Shown: positions 1-8,294, numbered from the stretch's first letter. The stretch: DNA of 64,000 nt from Amycolatopsis decaplanina DSM 44594 (GCF_000342005.1 NZ_AOHO01000074.1:186001-250000), one strand, 5' to 3'. The notes: generated by a model not told the origin, from the letters alone. Program-made: numbers and translations.

Positions 1-747
1 GTGGATCCGCAAGTCGTAGATGCCCGCCTTCGCGATCAGCGCGGCCTTCCGCACGAAGCTCGGGATCACCGCGCCCGGCATCTGGAACTGGACGACCTCG
101 TCGGTGATGGCGCGCATCATCGCGTCGGGTGAAAGCTCCAGCGACGCCTTCACCAGATTGCGGTAGAAGACCATGTGCAGGTTCTCGTCGGTCGCGACCC
201 GCGCGAGCAGCTTCTCGCACAACGGATCCTGCGTGTACCGACCGGTGTTGCGGTGCGAAAGCCGCGTCGCCAGCTCCTGGAACGACACGTACGCGAAGAC
301 GTTCAGCAGCGCCTTGTCGCCGCTGTCGTACCCGGCCTGCATGGTCTGCATCCGCGCCCGCTCCAGCTCGACCGGGTCGACCGCGCGCGTCACCAGCAGG
401 TAGTCACGGATGCAGATACCGTGGCGGCCTTCTTCGGCGGTCCACCGGTGCACCCACGTGCCCCACGCGCCGTCGCGGCCGAAGGCGCGCTCGATCTCGC
501 GGTGGTAGCTCGGCAGGTTGTCCTCGGTGAGGAGATTGACCTCCAGCGAGGTCCGCGCGATCGGCGACACCCGCGACTGCTCGGGATCCCACGCCTCCCC
601 GCCGAGGTCGGCGAAGTTCCGGCCCTCGTCCCACGGCACGTACTCGTGCGGCATCCACTCCTTGGCGGCCGCGAGATGCCGGTTGAGGTTCTCCTCGACC
701 GTCCCCTCGAGCTCGAGCATCAACCGGGTGGTTTCGGGGACCGTCAT
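1..747 (-). CDS. Acyl-ACP desaturase, 3' end cut by window edge
   Basis: Soluble di-iron fatty acyl-ACP desaturase of the ferritin-like (DesA, type 2) family, which puts a double bond into ACP-bound acyl chains. The frame is open from an ATG at 747 down to base 1 (249 codons, no stop), so the C-terminus lies outside the window. Translation starts MTVPETTRLMLELEG. Iron-ligand type motifs are visible: EENLNRH near residue 16, AEEGRHG in the middle and DENLHMVFYRN later. A GGAAGGA ribosome site sits about 7 bases upstream, which fixes the start. A long perfect palindrome lies 29 bases upstream, suggesting repression by a TetR-type regulator (inference). Confidence 0.9.
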   Translation of the reverse strand, partial: MTVPETTRLMLELEGTVEENLNRHLAAAKEWMPHEYVPWDEGRNFADLGGEAWDPEQSRVSPIARTSLEVNLLTEDNLPSYHREIERAFGRDGAWGTWVHRWTAEEGRHGICIRDYLLVTRAVDPVELERARMQTMQAGYDSGDKALLNVFAYVSFQELATRLSHRNTGRYTQDPLCEKLLARVATDENLHMVFYRNLVKASLELSPDAMMRAITDEVVQFQMPGAVIPSFVRKAALIAKAGIYDLRIH

Positions 748-775
748 GCGTTTCGTCCTTCCAGGGTAGGGAAAA

Positions 776-816
776 CGCTACCTACGACACCGTAACTTAC
801 GGTGTCGTAGGTAGCG
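776..816. promoter_or_regulatory. 41-bp perfect palindrome, candidate desaturase operator
   Basis: Two 20-base arms (776-795 and 797-816) are exact reverse complements around one central base. The inner part reads CACCGTAA-C-TTACGGTG. It lies just upstream of the acyl-ACP desaturase start, where the promoter is expected. Its length and position fit an operator for a dimeric or double-dimeric TetR-family lipid regulator, but no such regulator gene is in the window. Confidence 0.6.
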
Positions 817-854
817 AGACCTGGCAGATGAACGTGCGGCTGCGAAGAAGGGTG

Positions 855-876
855 CTCGTGAGTGGTGAGGACGGTT
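855..876 (+). repeat. Half copy of dispersed palindromic repeat
   Basis: The 22 bases match the left arm of the palindromes at 1199 and 28950, beginning CTCGTGAGTGGTGAGG, but the complementary right arm is absent. This suggests a decayed or solo copy of the element. Confidence 0.6.
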
Positions 877-964
877 CCGGTGGACCGGTATTCACTTACC
901 TACCGGGCCTGACCTCGTCTTGGTGCCGTGGTGTGTCGGCCGCCGGGTTTGAGTGGTAGAGCCT

Positions 965-1015
965 TGATCAACGGAGGATTCGGGACGTTGAGTGTCCCGG
1001 ATCTTCCGTTGATCA
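965..1015. repeat. Hairpin with conserved loop (copy A)
   Basis: Arms 965-986 and 994-1015 pair over 22 bases with two G-T wobbles. The 7-base loop is GTTGAGT, closed by GGGAC/GTCCC. The same apex is found in the hairpin at 1041-1087 and, slightly diverged, at 17594-17646, although the outer stem (TGATCAACGGA...) is unrelated to theirs. Confidence 0.65.
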
Positions 1016-1040
1016 TGGTCCGGGACCGGCGCCACGTCGC

Positions 1041-1087
1041 GTCTATGAAGGAATTGGGACGTTTAGTGTCCTAATTCCTTCATAGAC
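1041..1087. repeat. Hairpin with conserved loop (copy B)
   Basis: Arms 1041-1060 and 1068-1087 pair over 20 bases with one G-T wobble. The loop GTTTAGT closed by GGGAC/GTCCT repeats that of copy A, 53 bases away, but the outer stem (GTCTATGAAGG...) is different. Confidence 0.65.
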
Positions 1088-1198
1088 GATCCCGATACCC
1101 GCTGGGACCGTCGCCCTCGCGCAGGTCAGCAGGCCAGTAGGCAAATACAGGACGGTTATTGAGGGATAAGGCAATCGTGGCGTCTCGTGGTGGGGGGC

Positions 1199-1244
1199 CT
1201 CGTGAGTGGTGAGGACGGTTCTAACCGTCCTCACCACTCACGAG
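1199..1244. repeat. Full palindromic repeat, terminator-like
   Basis: A perfect 22-base inverted repeat (1199-1220 and 1223-1244) with a 2-base centre, left arm beginning CTCGTGAGTGGTGAGG. It ends three bases before the stop codon end of the minus-strand permease gene and so sits at its 3' end. Sister copies are at 9300, 17701 and 28949. A GC-rich 22-bp stem at a gene end most likely works as a transcription terminator or mRNA 3' stabiliser (inference). Confidence 0.7.
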
Positions 1245-1246
1245 TC

Positions 1247-2158
1247 CTAAAGCGAGGCCGTCAGCCCCCGCGCCCGCAGGACCGAACGTTCCAGCGGGCG
1301 GAACACCAGCAACTCGATGCCGACGCCGACCAGCAGGATCAGGAAGATCGCCGAGATCACGCCTTCCATGCTGTTGAACGACGAACCTTCGTTCAGGTAC
1401 GCGCCCAGCCCCTTGCCCAGCGCCGGGGACAGCGCGATCAGCTCGGCGGCCATCAGCGAACGCCACGAGAACGCCCAGCCCTGTTTGAGCCCCGCCAGGA
1501 AACCGGGCAGCGCGGCGGGCAGCAGGATGTGCCGGGCCGACGAAAGCCGGTTCGCCCCCATCACCTGGCCGACCCGTGGCAGGATCGGCGGGATCTGGTC
1601 GATGCCCGAAACGAGACCGTTCGCGATCGAAGGGACCGACCCCAGCAGGACCACGAAGTAGATCGAAGCGTCGTTCAGCCCGAACCACAGGATCGCCGCG
1701 GGCACCCACGCCACCGACGGAAGGCTTTGCAACCCGGTCAGGAACGGACCGACCGCGGCGCGGACGAGCCGGACCTTCGCCACCAGCAGGCCGAGCGGGG
1801 TCCCGATGACCACGCCGATCAGGAAGCCGAGCGCGGCCCGGTGCACCGACGTCCAGACGAACTCGAAGATCTCGCCGTCGACGGTGATGCCGGCGAGTTC
1901 GTCCCACACCGTGAGCGGCGCGGGCAGCATCGACTCGGGCCAGAACGCGGCGGCCCACAGGGCCTGCCACAGCGCGACCAGCAACGCCAGGAAGACCACT
2001 GGCGGCACGAAGCCGCGCAGGAACCGCTTCCCCCGGCTTTCCCGGCGTTCACCGGTGGGGGTGTCGAGCGAGTCGAGCCCCGCTCCGACGGCTTCGTCCG
2101 CCTCGTCCGCCACAGATGCCACCGACGCTTCCACGCCAGGGCGGTCAAGCCGCGGCAT
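1247..2158 (-). CDS. ABC transporter permease, SsuC/TauC type
   Basis: Inner-membrane permease (303 aa) of a sulfonate/nitrate/taurine-type ABC importer. About six hydrophobic segments follow a charged N-terminal stretch of about 45 residues. The coupling loop region around residues 210-235 (GQVMGANRLSSARHILLPAALPGFLAGL) carries the EAA-like motif of the BPD family, split here into its two helices. The ATG overlaps the last 14 bases of the ATPase gene, so the two are translationally coupled. The substrate cannot be fixed from sequence; aliphatic sulfonates or a related anion are the usual cargo of the family. Confidence 0.88.
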   Translation of the reverse strand: MPRLDRPGVEASVASVADEADEAVGAGLDSLDTPTGERRESRGKRFLRGFVPPVVFLALLVALWQALWAAAFWPESMLPAPLTVWDELAGITVDGEIFEFVWTSVHRAALGFLIGVVIGTPLGLLVAKVRLVRAAVGPFLTGLQSLPSVAWVPAAILWFGLNDASIYFVVLLGSVPSIANGLVSGIDQIPPILPRVGQVMGANRLSSARHILLPAALPGFLAGLKQGWAFSWRSLMAAELIALSPALGKGLGAYLNEGSSFNSMEGVISAIFLILLVGVGIELLVFRPLERSVLRARGLTASL

Positions 2159-2927
2159 GGGTACTGATCACCTCCCGGAGGTGACCGGTGATCTCCAAGG
2201 TCAGCTCTTCGGCGTCGGCGGTCTGGACGTCGCGCCATTCCCGCACGACCCGGCCCGGCCGCGACGAGAGCAGCACGACCCGCTGGCCGAGCCGGACGGC
2301 CTCGCGGACGTCGTGGGTCACGAACAGCACCGAGGTACCGGTGCTGCGGTAGACGCGCAGCAGTTCACCCTGCAGGACGTCGCGGGTGATGGCGTCGAGC
2401 GCGGCGAACGGCTCGTCCATCAGCAGCAGCGCCTGCTGTGGGTCGTCGCCGACCCGCAGCGTCGCCGCCAGCGCCCTGGCGAGCGCGACACGCTGCCGCA
2501 TCCCGCCGGACAGCTCGTGCGGCCGCTTGTCCCCCGCGCCGCCGAGGCGGACGAGTTCGAGCAGTTCGGCGGCCTTCTCGCGGCGCTCCGTCCGGCTGAA
2601 ACCGGCGAGGCGCAGCGGCAGTTCCACGTTGCGGGCCGCGGTCAGCCACGGCATGAGCGCGGCCTCCTGGAACATCACCGCGGGCCGGGAGGTCTCCAGC
2701 GTGATCGTGCCCGACGTCGGCCGGTCGAGGCCGGCGACCAGGTTCAGCAGGGTGCTCTTGCCGCAGCCGGAAGCACCGAGCAGGCAGACGAACTCGCCGG
2801 GGGCGACCGTGAGGTCCATCCCGTCGAGGGCCACGACGGCGCGGCCGGTCGGGCCGAACGCCTTCCGCACCCCGTCGAGCCGCACGGCGACGCCGGTGGA
2901 CAGGCCGGGCTCCAAGGTGGTCGTCAT
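2145..2927 (-). CDS. ABC transporter ATP-binding protein, SsuB/TauB type
   Basis: Cytoplasmic ATPase (260 aa) powering the importer. Visible motifs in order: Walker A GASGCGKST near residue 54, Q-loop FQEAALMPW, signature LSGGMRQRVALARALA, Walker B LLLMDEPFAALD and H-loop FVTHD. It lies 16 bases downstream of the binding-protein gene and overlaps the permease gene by 14 bases, giving a binding protein-ATPase-permease operon on the minus strand. The NrtD/SsuB/TauB clade is indicated by the partners. Confidence 0.92.
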   Translation of the reverse strand: MTTTLEPGLSTGVAVRLDGVRKAFGPTGRAVVALDGMDLTVAPGEFVCLLGASGCGKSTLLNLVAGLDRPTSGTITLETSRPAVMFQEAALMPWLTAARNVELPLRLAGFSRTERREKAAELLELVRLGGAGDKRPHELSGGMRQRVALARALAATLRVGDDPQQALLLMDEPFAALDAITRDVLQGELLRVYRSTGTSVLFVTHDVREAVRLGQRVVLLSSRPGRVVREWRDVQTADAEELTLEITGHLREVISTHAAA

Positions 2928-2943
2928 CGCTGATCCCCTCCGG

Positions 2944-4002
2944 TCACTTCGTCAGCCCGGGCGCGTCCACGCCGGGCTTGCCCTGCTCTTTGAGCACGGC
3001 GTTGAGCGGGCCGAAATCGGCGAACCCCTTGAGGTCCACCGCGGACTTCACCACGCCCGCGGTCACCGAGTCCTGCGCGAGCCGGCCGAAGGTCGACGCC
3101 ACCGGGTCGATGCCGAGTTCGATGCCGGAGAACGCGCGGTCGAGAACGGCCTCGCTCAGTGTGCTGCCCGCGAGCGCCTTCAGTTCTCCGTTGACCACCT
3201 TCTTCGCCTCGGCGGGGTTGGTCTTCGCCCAGTCGATGGCGGCGAGTTCACCCTTGAGGATGGCGGTGACGGTCTCCGGGTGCCGCTGCAGGAACTCGCT
3301 GCGGACGATCACGACCGTGGTCGGGAACTTGCCTTCCGGCCACAGGGTCTTCTCGTCCAGCAGGACCTTCGCGCCCGCGTCCAGCACGAGCCGCGAGGAC
3401 CACGGTTCCGGCAGCCAGCCGCCGTCGAGTTCGCCCTTCTTGAAGGCGTCGAAAGTCTTCGGGTTGTCGAGGTTGGTGATCTTGACGTCGAGCAGCTTCT
3501 TCTCGGCGATGAACTTCTTGAGCGCGACGTCCTGGGTGTTCGCCAGCGACGGCGTCGCGATGTTCTTGCCGGTGAGCTGCTCGGGCGCGGTGATCTCGGG
3601 CTTCACCACCAGTTGCGCGCCGCCGGTGACCGCGCCGGAGACCAGCTGGATGGCACCCTTGGACTTGGTGAAGGCGTTGATCGCGGGCCCGGAGCCGATG
3701 AAGGCGATGTCGAGCGAGTCACCGAGCAGCGCGTTGACCTCTTCGGGTCCGGCGTTGAACGTCTGGGTGGTGAGCTTGGTCGAGCCGAGTTCTTTGGCGA
3801 AGAAGCCGTTCTTGGCCCCGATCAGCGCTGGCGCGTGCGTCACGTTGGGGAAGTACCCGACGCGTACCTCGGCCGCGGCGCCCTGGCTCTTCTGCTCCAC
3901 CTGGGTGCCCCTGTCCGCCCGCGAACACCCCGTGATCCCGCCGGCCAAGGTCAAGGCGGCGAAGGCCGCGGCCAGCAAGCGGGCTCTGTGGTGGGTGCGC
4001 AC
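2944..4002 (-). CDS. Sulfonate/nitrate-type ABC substrate-binding lipoprotein
   Basis: Extracytoplasmic binding protein (352 aa from the GTG at 4002) that delivers substrate to the adjoining permease. The signal peptide VRTHHRARLLAAAFAALTLA ends in the lipobox GITGC, so it is probably a lipid-anchored protein. The mature part has the NMT1/SsuA-like fold (VRVGYFPNVTHAPALIGAKN near its start). An AAAGGCGA ribosome site 10 bases upstream favours this GTG; an ATG at 4068 would add 22 residues ahead of the signal peptide and is less likely. First gene of the operon. Confidence 0.85.
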   Translation of the reverse strand: MRTHHRARLLAAAFAALTLAGGITGCSRADRGTQVEQKSQGAAAEVRVGYFPNVTHAPALIGAKNGFFAKELGSTKLTTQTFNAGPEEVNALLGDSLDIAFIGSGPAINAFTKSKGAIQLVSGAVTGGAQLVVKPEITAPEQLTGKNIATPSLANTQDVALKKFIAEKKLLDVKITNLDNPKTFDAFKKGELDGGWLPEPWSSRLVLDAGAKVLLDEKTLWPEGKFPTTVVIVRSEFLQRHPETVTAILKGELAAIDWAKTNPAEAKKVVNGELKALAGSTLSEAVLDRAFSGIELGIDPVASTFGRLAQDSVTAGVVKSAVDLKGFADFGPLNAVLKEQGKPGVDAPGLTK

Positions 4003-4126
4003 GGAAGGTCGCCTTTCGGAGGATACGACTCGGCTCGGGTGGTGGCGCGAGAGTCGCATGTTCACCAACCTGCCTGCATCGCCATCCGAATGACGGGAAA
4101 GATGCCGAGAAACCTTGACACCTGAC

Positions 4127-4140
4127 GGAACAGCTGTTCC
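4127..4140. promoter_or_regulatory. 14-bp palindrome GGAACAGCTGTTCC between divergent genes
   Basis: The perfect palindrome lies between the minus-strand transporter operon and the plus-strand histidine kinase gene. It could be an operator for either side. It does not match the actinobacterial LexA box. No SAM-riboswitch core was recognised in this leader. Confidence 0.35.
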
Positions 4141-4230
4141 ACATTTCAGGACGGTCGTCCCATGGCCGCGGCCCCCGATCGGGCGCCCTCCCGGTGTAAC
4201 GGTCCGGGCTGAACGGGCGAATCACGCTTA

Positions 4231-5778
4231 GTGGTGACGCACCCTCGGACCGTCGCGATGGCGGGAGTGCTGATCGCCGGGATCGTGATGGGCGTCGTCG
4301 CGTCGACGCTCAAGATCGCCGACGGCACGCACACCGTGCTCGACACCACCCTGTCCACCACGACAGGGTTCCTCTTCCTCCTCGCCGGCGCCGTCGCGCA
4401 CGTGCGCCGCGCCTCGAACCCCATCGGCCCGCTCATCGCGCTGGCCGGGCTCGCGTTGTTCGCCGAGGACCTGCAATTCGCCGAAGAGCCGCTCGCGCAC
4501 ACCGTCGGCTTGGCGCTGACTGCCGCGTCGAGCCCGGTGATCGCGCACCTCGTGCTCGCCTTCCCCCACGGGAGACTCCGGTCCCGCTGGGAGCGTGTGC
4601 TCGCCTTCTCCGCCTACGCCGTGGTCTTCGGGGCGGCCGTCCTCGGCCTGCTGGTCAACGACGATCCGGAGAACCTCGCCGCGGTCGCCGCCTCGCCGGA
4701 GGCCGAGCAGCTGGTCAAACGGCTGCTGGAACTGGTCGGCGCGCTGATCGGTGGCGGGGTCGTGGTGGTGCTGCTCTATCGCTGGCTCGCCGGGCGGCTT
4801 CCGCAGCGGCGGCTGCTCTCCCCCGTCCTCGCGGTCGCCGTGGCCGGGGCGGTGAGCACCACGGTCGGCAGCGCGCTCGGCTCCGGCCACCCGTTCTCCG
4901 AACCGCTGCTGGACGTCTACCGGATCTCGTTCTGCCTGTGGCCGCTGACGTTCCTGATCGGGGTGCTGCGGGCACGGGTCGGCAACGCGGAGATGATCCG
5001 GCTCCTGCTGGAACGCGACGGCTCCGGGCTGGCCGCGCTCGTGCAGGACGACGAGGTGTGGAAGGACAGCCGATCGATCGACGCGCTCAACGCCGCCGCC
5101 GGGCTGGTACTGGACAACCAGCGGCTCGCCGCGGAACTGGAAGAGCGTCTCGTCGAGGTCCAGGCCTCCCGTGCCCGCATCGTGGCCGCCGCCGACGACG
5201 AGCGGAGGCGTGTCGAGCGGGATCTGCACGACGGAGCACAGCAACGCCTGGTCAGTGTCGTACTGCTGCTGCGGATGGCGGAACGACGGCTCGGGAGCGA
5301 CCTCACCCCCGCCGTCGCGGCCCTGCTGAGGAGCACCACCGACGAACTGCAGGCCACCGTCACCGAACTGCGCGAACTCGCGCGCGGACTCCGGCCCGCG
5401 ATCCTCACCGAGGCCGGGCTGATCCCCGCGGTGCGGTCGCTGCTGGCCCGGGTCCCGCTCGCCGTCGACCTCGCCGGGGCGGACGTCCCCCGGCTCAGCG
5501 GCGCCGTCGAGGCGACGGCGTACTTCGTCGTCTCGGAGGCGGTCACCAACGCCCTGAAACACGCGCGGGCGGGGGAAGTCCGCGTTCGCATCGACGTCGA
5601 GCCGGACGGTCTGCGGGTGGACGTCCACGACGACGGCACCGGCACGGCCGACATCGACGGCGGCTCCGGGCTACACGGCCTCCGTGACCGGGTCCGCGCG
5701 CTCGGCGGCGAACTGACCGTCACGAGCGAACCCGGCTCGGGCACCACGATCTCGGCCGTCATCCCGTTGGACGGTTGA
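4231..5778 (+). CDS. Sensor histidine kinase, NarL/DesK family, orphan
   Basis: Membrane sensor kinase of 515 aa starting at a GTG. Several hydrophobic segments fill residues 1-230, followed by a linker and the HisKA_3 dimerisation domain with the phospho-acceptor motif ERDLHDGAQQR (His about 333). The C-terminal HATPase has an N-box like EAVTNALKHA near residue 440 and the G-box GSGLHGLRDRV. Such kinases normally sit beside a LuxR-type response regulator; here the next gene is folP2 on the other strand and the upstream gene is a transporter, so the partner is elsewhere. The signal sensed is unknown. Confidence 0.88.
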   Translation: MVTHPRTVAMAGVLIAGIVMGVVASTLKIADGTHTVLDTTLSTTTGFLFLLAGAVAHVRRASNPIGPLIALAGLALFAEDLQFAEEPLAHTVGLALTAASSPVIAHLVLAFPHGRLRSRWERVLAFSAYAVVFGAAVLGLLVNDDPENLAAVAASPEAEQLVKRLLELVGALIGGGVVVVLLYRWLAGRLPQRRLLSPVLAVAVAGAVSTTVGSALGSGHPFSEPLLDVYRISFCLWPLTFLIGVLRARVGNAEMIRLLLERDGSGLAALVQDDEVWKDSRSIDALNAAAGLVLDNQRLAAELEERLVEVQASRARIVAAADDERRRVERDLHDGAQQRLVSVVLLLRMAERRLGSDLTPAVAALLRSTTDELQATVTELRELARGLRPAILTEAGLIPAVRSLLARVPLAVDLAGADVPRLSGAVEATAYFVVSEAVTNALKHARAGEVRVRIDVEPDGLRVDVHDDGTGTADIDGGSGLHGLRDRVRALGGELTVTSEPGSGTTISAVIPLDG

Positions 5779-5844
5779 CACCGCCGGTCGATGAGCGCGG
5801 CGAGTCCGCGTCCATCCTGAACAGCGATCCGTGGGCGAGGCGTG

Positions 5845-6711
5845 TCAGGCCAGCCCGCGGATCGCGCGCGCGGGCGGCCGCACCCCCTGGATCGACGCGA
5901 TCATCTCCAGCACCTGCCGGGTGCGCCGCACCTCGTGCACCCGGAAGACCTTCGCCCCCTCGGCCACCGCCCAGGCCGTCGCGGCGAGGGTGCCGTCGAC
6001 CCGTTCCGCGAGTTCCACACCGAGCGTCTCGCCGACGAAGTCCTTATTGGACAGTGCCATCAGCACCGGCCAGCCGGTGTCGGCCAGTTCCCGTGCGTGC
6101 CGCAGAAGCGCCAGGCTGTGCCACGTGTTCTTGCCGAAGTCGTGGGTCGGATCGATCAGCACCCCTTCACGCGGGACACCGAGCGCGACGACGGCTTCGG
6201 CGTGCGCCGTCGTCTCCGCGACGACGTCCGCGACGACGTCCGGATAGCGCACCCGGAACGGGCGGGTGCGCGGGACGGCGTTCCCGGTGTGCGAGCAGAC
6301 GTAGCCGGTGGCGAACTCCGCCGCGACCTCGGCCAGCTTCGGATCGGCACCGGCCCAGGTGTCGTTGATCAGGTCCGCGCCCGCCTCCGCGGCGCGCCTG
6401 CCCACCTCGTGGCGCCAGGTGTCGACGCTGATCACCAGGTCGGGGTGCAGTTCGCGGATCCGCTCGACGAACGGGACCACCCGTCGGATCTCTTCCTCGA
6501 CGTCGACCTCCGCGCCGGGGCCGGCCTTGACCCCGCCGATGTCGACGATGTCGGCGCCCTCCTCAACCGCCCTGGCGACGGCGGCGAGCGCGTCCGGATC
6601 CGAGAAGGTCGCACCCCTGTCGTAGAAGGAATCGGGGGTACGGTTGACGATCGCCATGACCAGGGCGCGGTCCCGGGCGACGCGGCGCCCGCGGAAGGTC
6701 AGCTCGTTCAC
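5845..6711 (-). CDS. folP2: Dihydropteroate synthase paralogue, FolP2 type
   Basis: TIM-barrel protein (288 aa from the GTG at 6711) of the pterin-binding family. It has MAIVNRTPDSFYD where true DHPS enzymes have NVTPDSFSDGG, and DIGGVKAGPG in place of the DxGxESTRPG loop that holds the substrates. The later parts (INDTWAG, FGKNTWHSL, FRVHEV) resemble the mycobacterial FolP2 paralogue (Rv1207), which is reported to lack normal DHPS activity. A true sulfonamide-target function is therefore doubtful. An upstream ATG at 6789 would add 26 atypical residues. The gene stands alone, convergent with the histidine kinase. Confidence 0.82.
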   Translation of the reverse strand: MNELTFRGRRVARDRALVMAIVNRTPDSFYDRGATFSDPDALAAVARAVEEGADIVDIGGVKAGPGAEVDVEEEIRRVVPFVERIRELHPDLVISVDTWRHEVGRRAAEAGADLINDTWAGADPKLAEVAAEFATGYVCSHTGNAVPRTRPFRVRYPDVVADVVAETTAHAEAVVALGVPREGVLIDPTHDFGKNTWHSLALLRHARELADTGWPVLMALSNKDFVGETLGVELAERVDGTLAATAWAVAEGAKVFRVHEVRRTRQVLEMIASIQGVRPPARAIRGLA

Positions 6712-6803
6712 GCACCGATCGTAGGCGAGCGGGCGCTTTCCCGGAGAGTGCCGCCCATCGGGACCGTCCCGGAGACCGGGAGCGCCCATCCGAGTGGTGT
6801 ATC

Positions 6804-6839
6804 TGATATATCACGTAAGAGATCGGATCTCTCTTGACT
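6804..6839 (+). promoter_or_regulatory. AT-rich double palindrome and -35 element ahead of GH105 gene
   Basis: An island of low GC in this genome holds TGATATATCA (6804-6813, perfect palindrome), then AGAGATC-G-GATCTCT (6818-6832, perfect arms), then TTGACT (6834-6839), a good -35 match. The arrangement looks like a repressor- or activator-controlled promoter for the pectin-type hydrolase gene, with the first palindrome resembling GntR-family sites. A -10 is less clear (TAGACG near 6858). Confidence 0.45.
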
Positions 6840-6989
6840 CACCGCCGAACACCCGGGTAGACGTTGTCCCACAAGGAAGTTCAGCCCGGCGACCCGGTCG
6901 CCCCACGGCTGGTCGGGATGTCGACGGACGGCGGATCGGCATCCCGGCCACTCACTCCCCCGGTTTCCCGGGCGCAGGAAGGGCCTCGA

Positions 6990-8150
6990 ATGTCATCGGA
7001 TCCTCTTCGCGCGGCACGGCTTTCGCGGCGCACGGTGCTGGCGGGAACCGCGGGCGCCCTCGGCGCGCTCACCCTTCCCGGCGTGGCCACCGCGGCTCCG
7101 GTGGACTGGTCGCGGGCCGTCGTCGACTCGACGATGAAGCGTTTCACCCCGGCCACCCTCGGCGGCTGGGGCTACACCCGCGGTCTCTACCTCTACGGCC
7201 AGTACCTGGTGTACCGGCGCACCGGCGAGAAGTCCTACCTCGACTACATCCTCGCCTGGTATGACCGGTTCGTCACCGACAGCGGGATCTCGAACGGGTT
7301 CACCAACCTCGACGCGATGCGCTCCGGGCAGATGTTCCCCTTGCTGTACACCGAAACCGGACAAGCGAAGTACAAGACCGCGGCGGAGCAGCTGCGCGGC
7401 CGGTTCCCGTCCTATCCCCGGACGTCCGACGGCGGGATGTTCCACGCCACGAGCAGGGTCGGCCAGCTGTGGGCGGACGGCGTGTACATGGCACAGCCGT
7501 TCCTCGCCCTGTACGGCAAGACCTTCGGCGACCCCGGCTACTGCTACGAAGAGGCCGCGAAGAACGTCAGCGTCTACTTCGACCGGCTCAAGGAGCCGGC
7601 CAAGGGCCTGCTCTACCACGCCTACGACGAGGACGGCTCGGAACCGTGGGCTTCGGGCGCCGGGCGGCATTCGAAATACCACTGGGGCCGCGCGATCGGC
7701 TGGCTCGGGATGACGGCGATCGACCTCCTCGAGATCCTCCCGCGCGACCATCCGCGACGCCGGCGTCTCGTCGACGTCGTCAAGTTCCTCGCGGCGGGCT
7801 ACACCCGCTGGCAGGACCGGGCTTCGGGTCGCTGGTTCCAGATCGTCGACCGGGGCGGCGACAAGGACAACTGGCTGGAGACATCGGCTTCGGCGATGTA
7901 CACCTTCCTGCTCTCCCGCGCGGTGGAACGCGGCTACGTCGGCGTGGAGTACGGACCTGTGGCCGCGAAGGGTTACCGCGGGGTCTTGTCCCAGGTTTCG
8001 ACCGGCGCCGACGGATTGACCGATATCAAGAACATCTCCGAAGGCACCAACGTCGGCGAAACCACGTATTACTACGCGCGTAAACGCAACACCAACGATT
8101 TCCACGGTCTCGGCGCGTTCCTCATCATGAATGAGCAACTCGCCCGCTGA
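6990..8150 (+). CDS. Secreted GH105-type unsaturated glycuronyl hydrolase
   Basis: Alpha/alpha-barrel glycoside hydrolase (386 aa) of the YteR/GH105 type, which removes the unsaturated uronic acid left by polysaccharide lyases, for example on rhamnogalacturonan. The N-terminus carries a Tat signal, LSRRTVLAGTAG, so it is exported folded. LWADGVYMAQPF in the middle matches the catalytic-Asp region of the family. The ATG at 6990 is preceded by AGGAAGG; upstream in-frame starts give no signal-like sequence. Together with the GH88 gene at 16286 and the sugar-binding lipoprotein at 18520 it suggests pectin-derived sugar use (inference). Confidence 0.82.
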   Translation: MSSDPLRAARLSRRTVLAGTAGALGALTLPGVATAAPVDWSRAVVDSTMKRFTPATLGGWGYTRGLYLYGQYLVYRRTGEKSYLDYILAWYDRFVTDSGISNGFTNLDAMRSGQMFPLLYTETGQAKYKTAAEQLRGRFPSYPRTSDGGMFHATSRVGQLWADGVYMAQPFLALYGKTFGDPGYCYEEAAKNVSVYFDRLKEPAKGLLYHAYDEDGSEPWASGAGRHSKYHWGRAIGWLGMTAIDLLEILPRDHPRRRRLVDVVKFLAAGYTRWQDRASGRWFQIVDRGGDKDNWLETSASAMYTFLLSRAVERGYVGVEYGPVAAKGYRGVLSQVSTGADGLTDIKNISEGTNVGETTYYYARKRNTNDFHGLGAFLIMNEQLAR

Positions 8151-8166
8151 GGTCACCGCACCGGCC

Positions 8167-8209
8167 GAAGGGCGCCTTCCCCACTTCCGACCTGGGGAAA
8201 GCGCCCTTC
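8167..8209. terminator. GC-rich stem-loop after GH105 gene
   Basis: Arms 8167-8182 (GAAGGGCGCCTTCCCC) and 8194-8209 pair over 16 bases with one mismatch around an 11-base loop, followed by ATCGTTTTCC. It lies 16 bases after the stop codon and is probably the terminator. Confidence 0.65.
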
Positions 8210-8294
8210 GATCGTTTTCCCGGCAGGTTCCGGGTATTGACCGGAGGCGCTAACATCGCGTGCTGCGACGCCCACTCCCAGGAGGGACGACCGG

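Larger units (their letters stand above)
748..1246. other. Repeat-rich intergenic region
   Basis: No credible gene is seen in these 499 bases. They hold the desaturase operator (776-816), a half copy of the GTGAGTGGTGAGGACGGTT repeat (855-876), two stem-loops with the same apical loop but different stems (965-1015 and 1041-1087), a stretch at about 1152-1185 that recurs at 17541-17580, and a full palindromic repeat (1199-1244). Confidence 0.7.

Noticed and set aside
2386-4125. Plus-strand frame of 579 codons across the sulfonate-type ABC genes
   Set aside because: It is an out-of-frame shadow of the minus-strand operon with no recognisable domain.
4127-4140. LexA/SOS box
   Set aside because: The actinobacterial box needs GAAC-N4-GTTC with outer TC/GA; here the spacing and flanks differ.
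4069-4230. SAM or other sulfur riboswitch ahead of the sulfonate-type ABC operon
   Set aside because: No conserved riboswitch core was found on the minus strand; only the palindrome GGAACAGCTGTTCC stands out.
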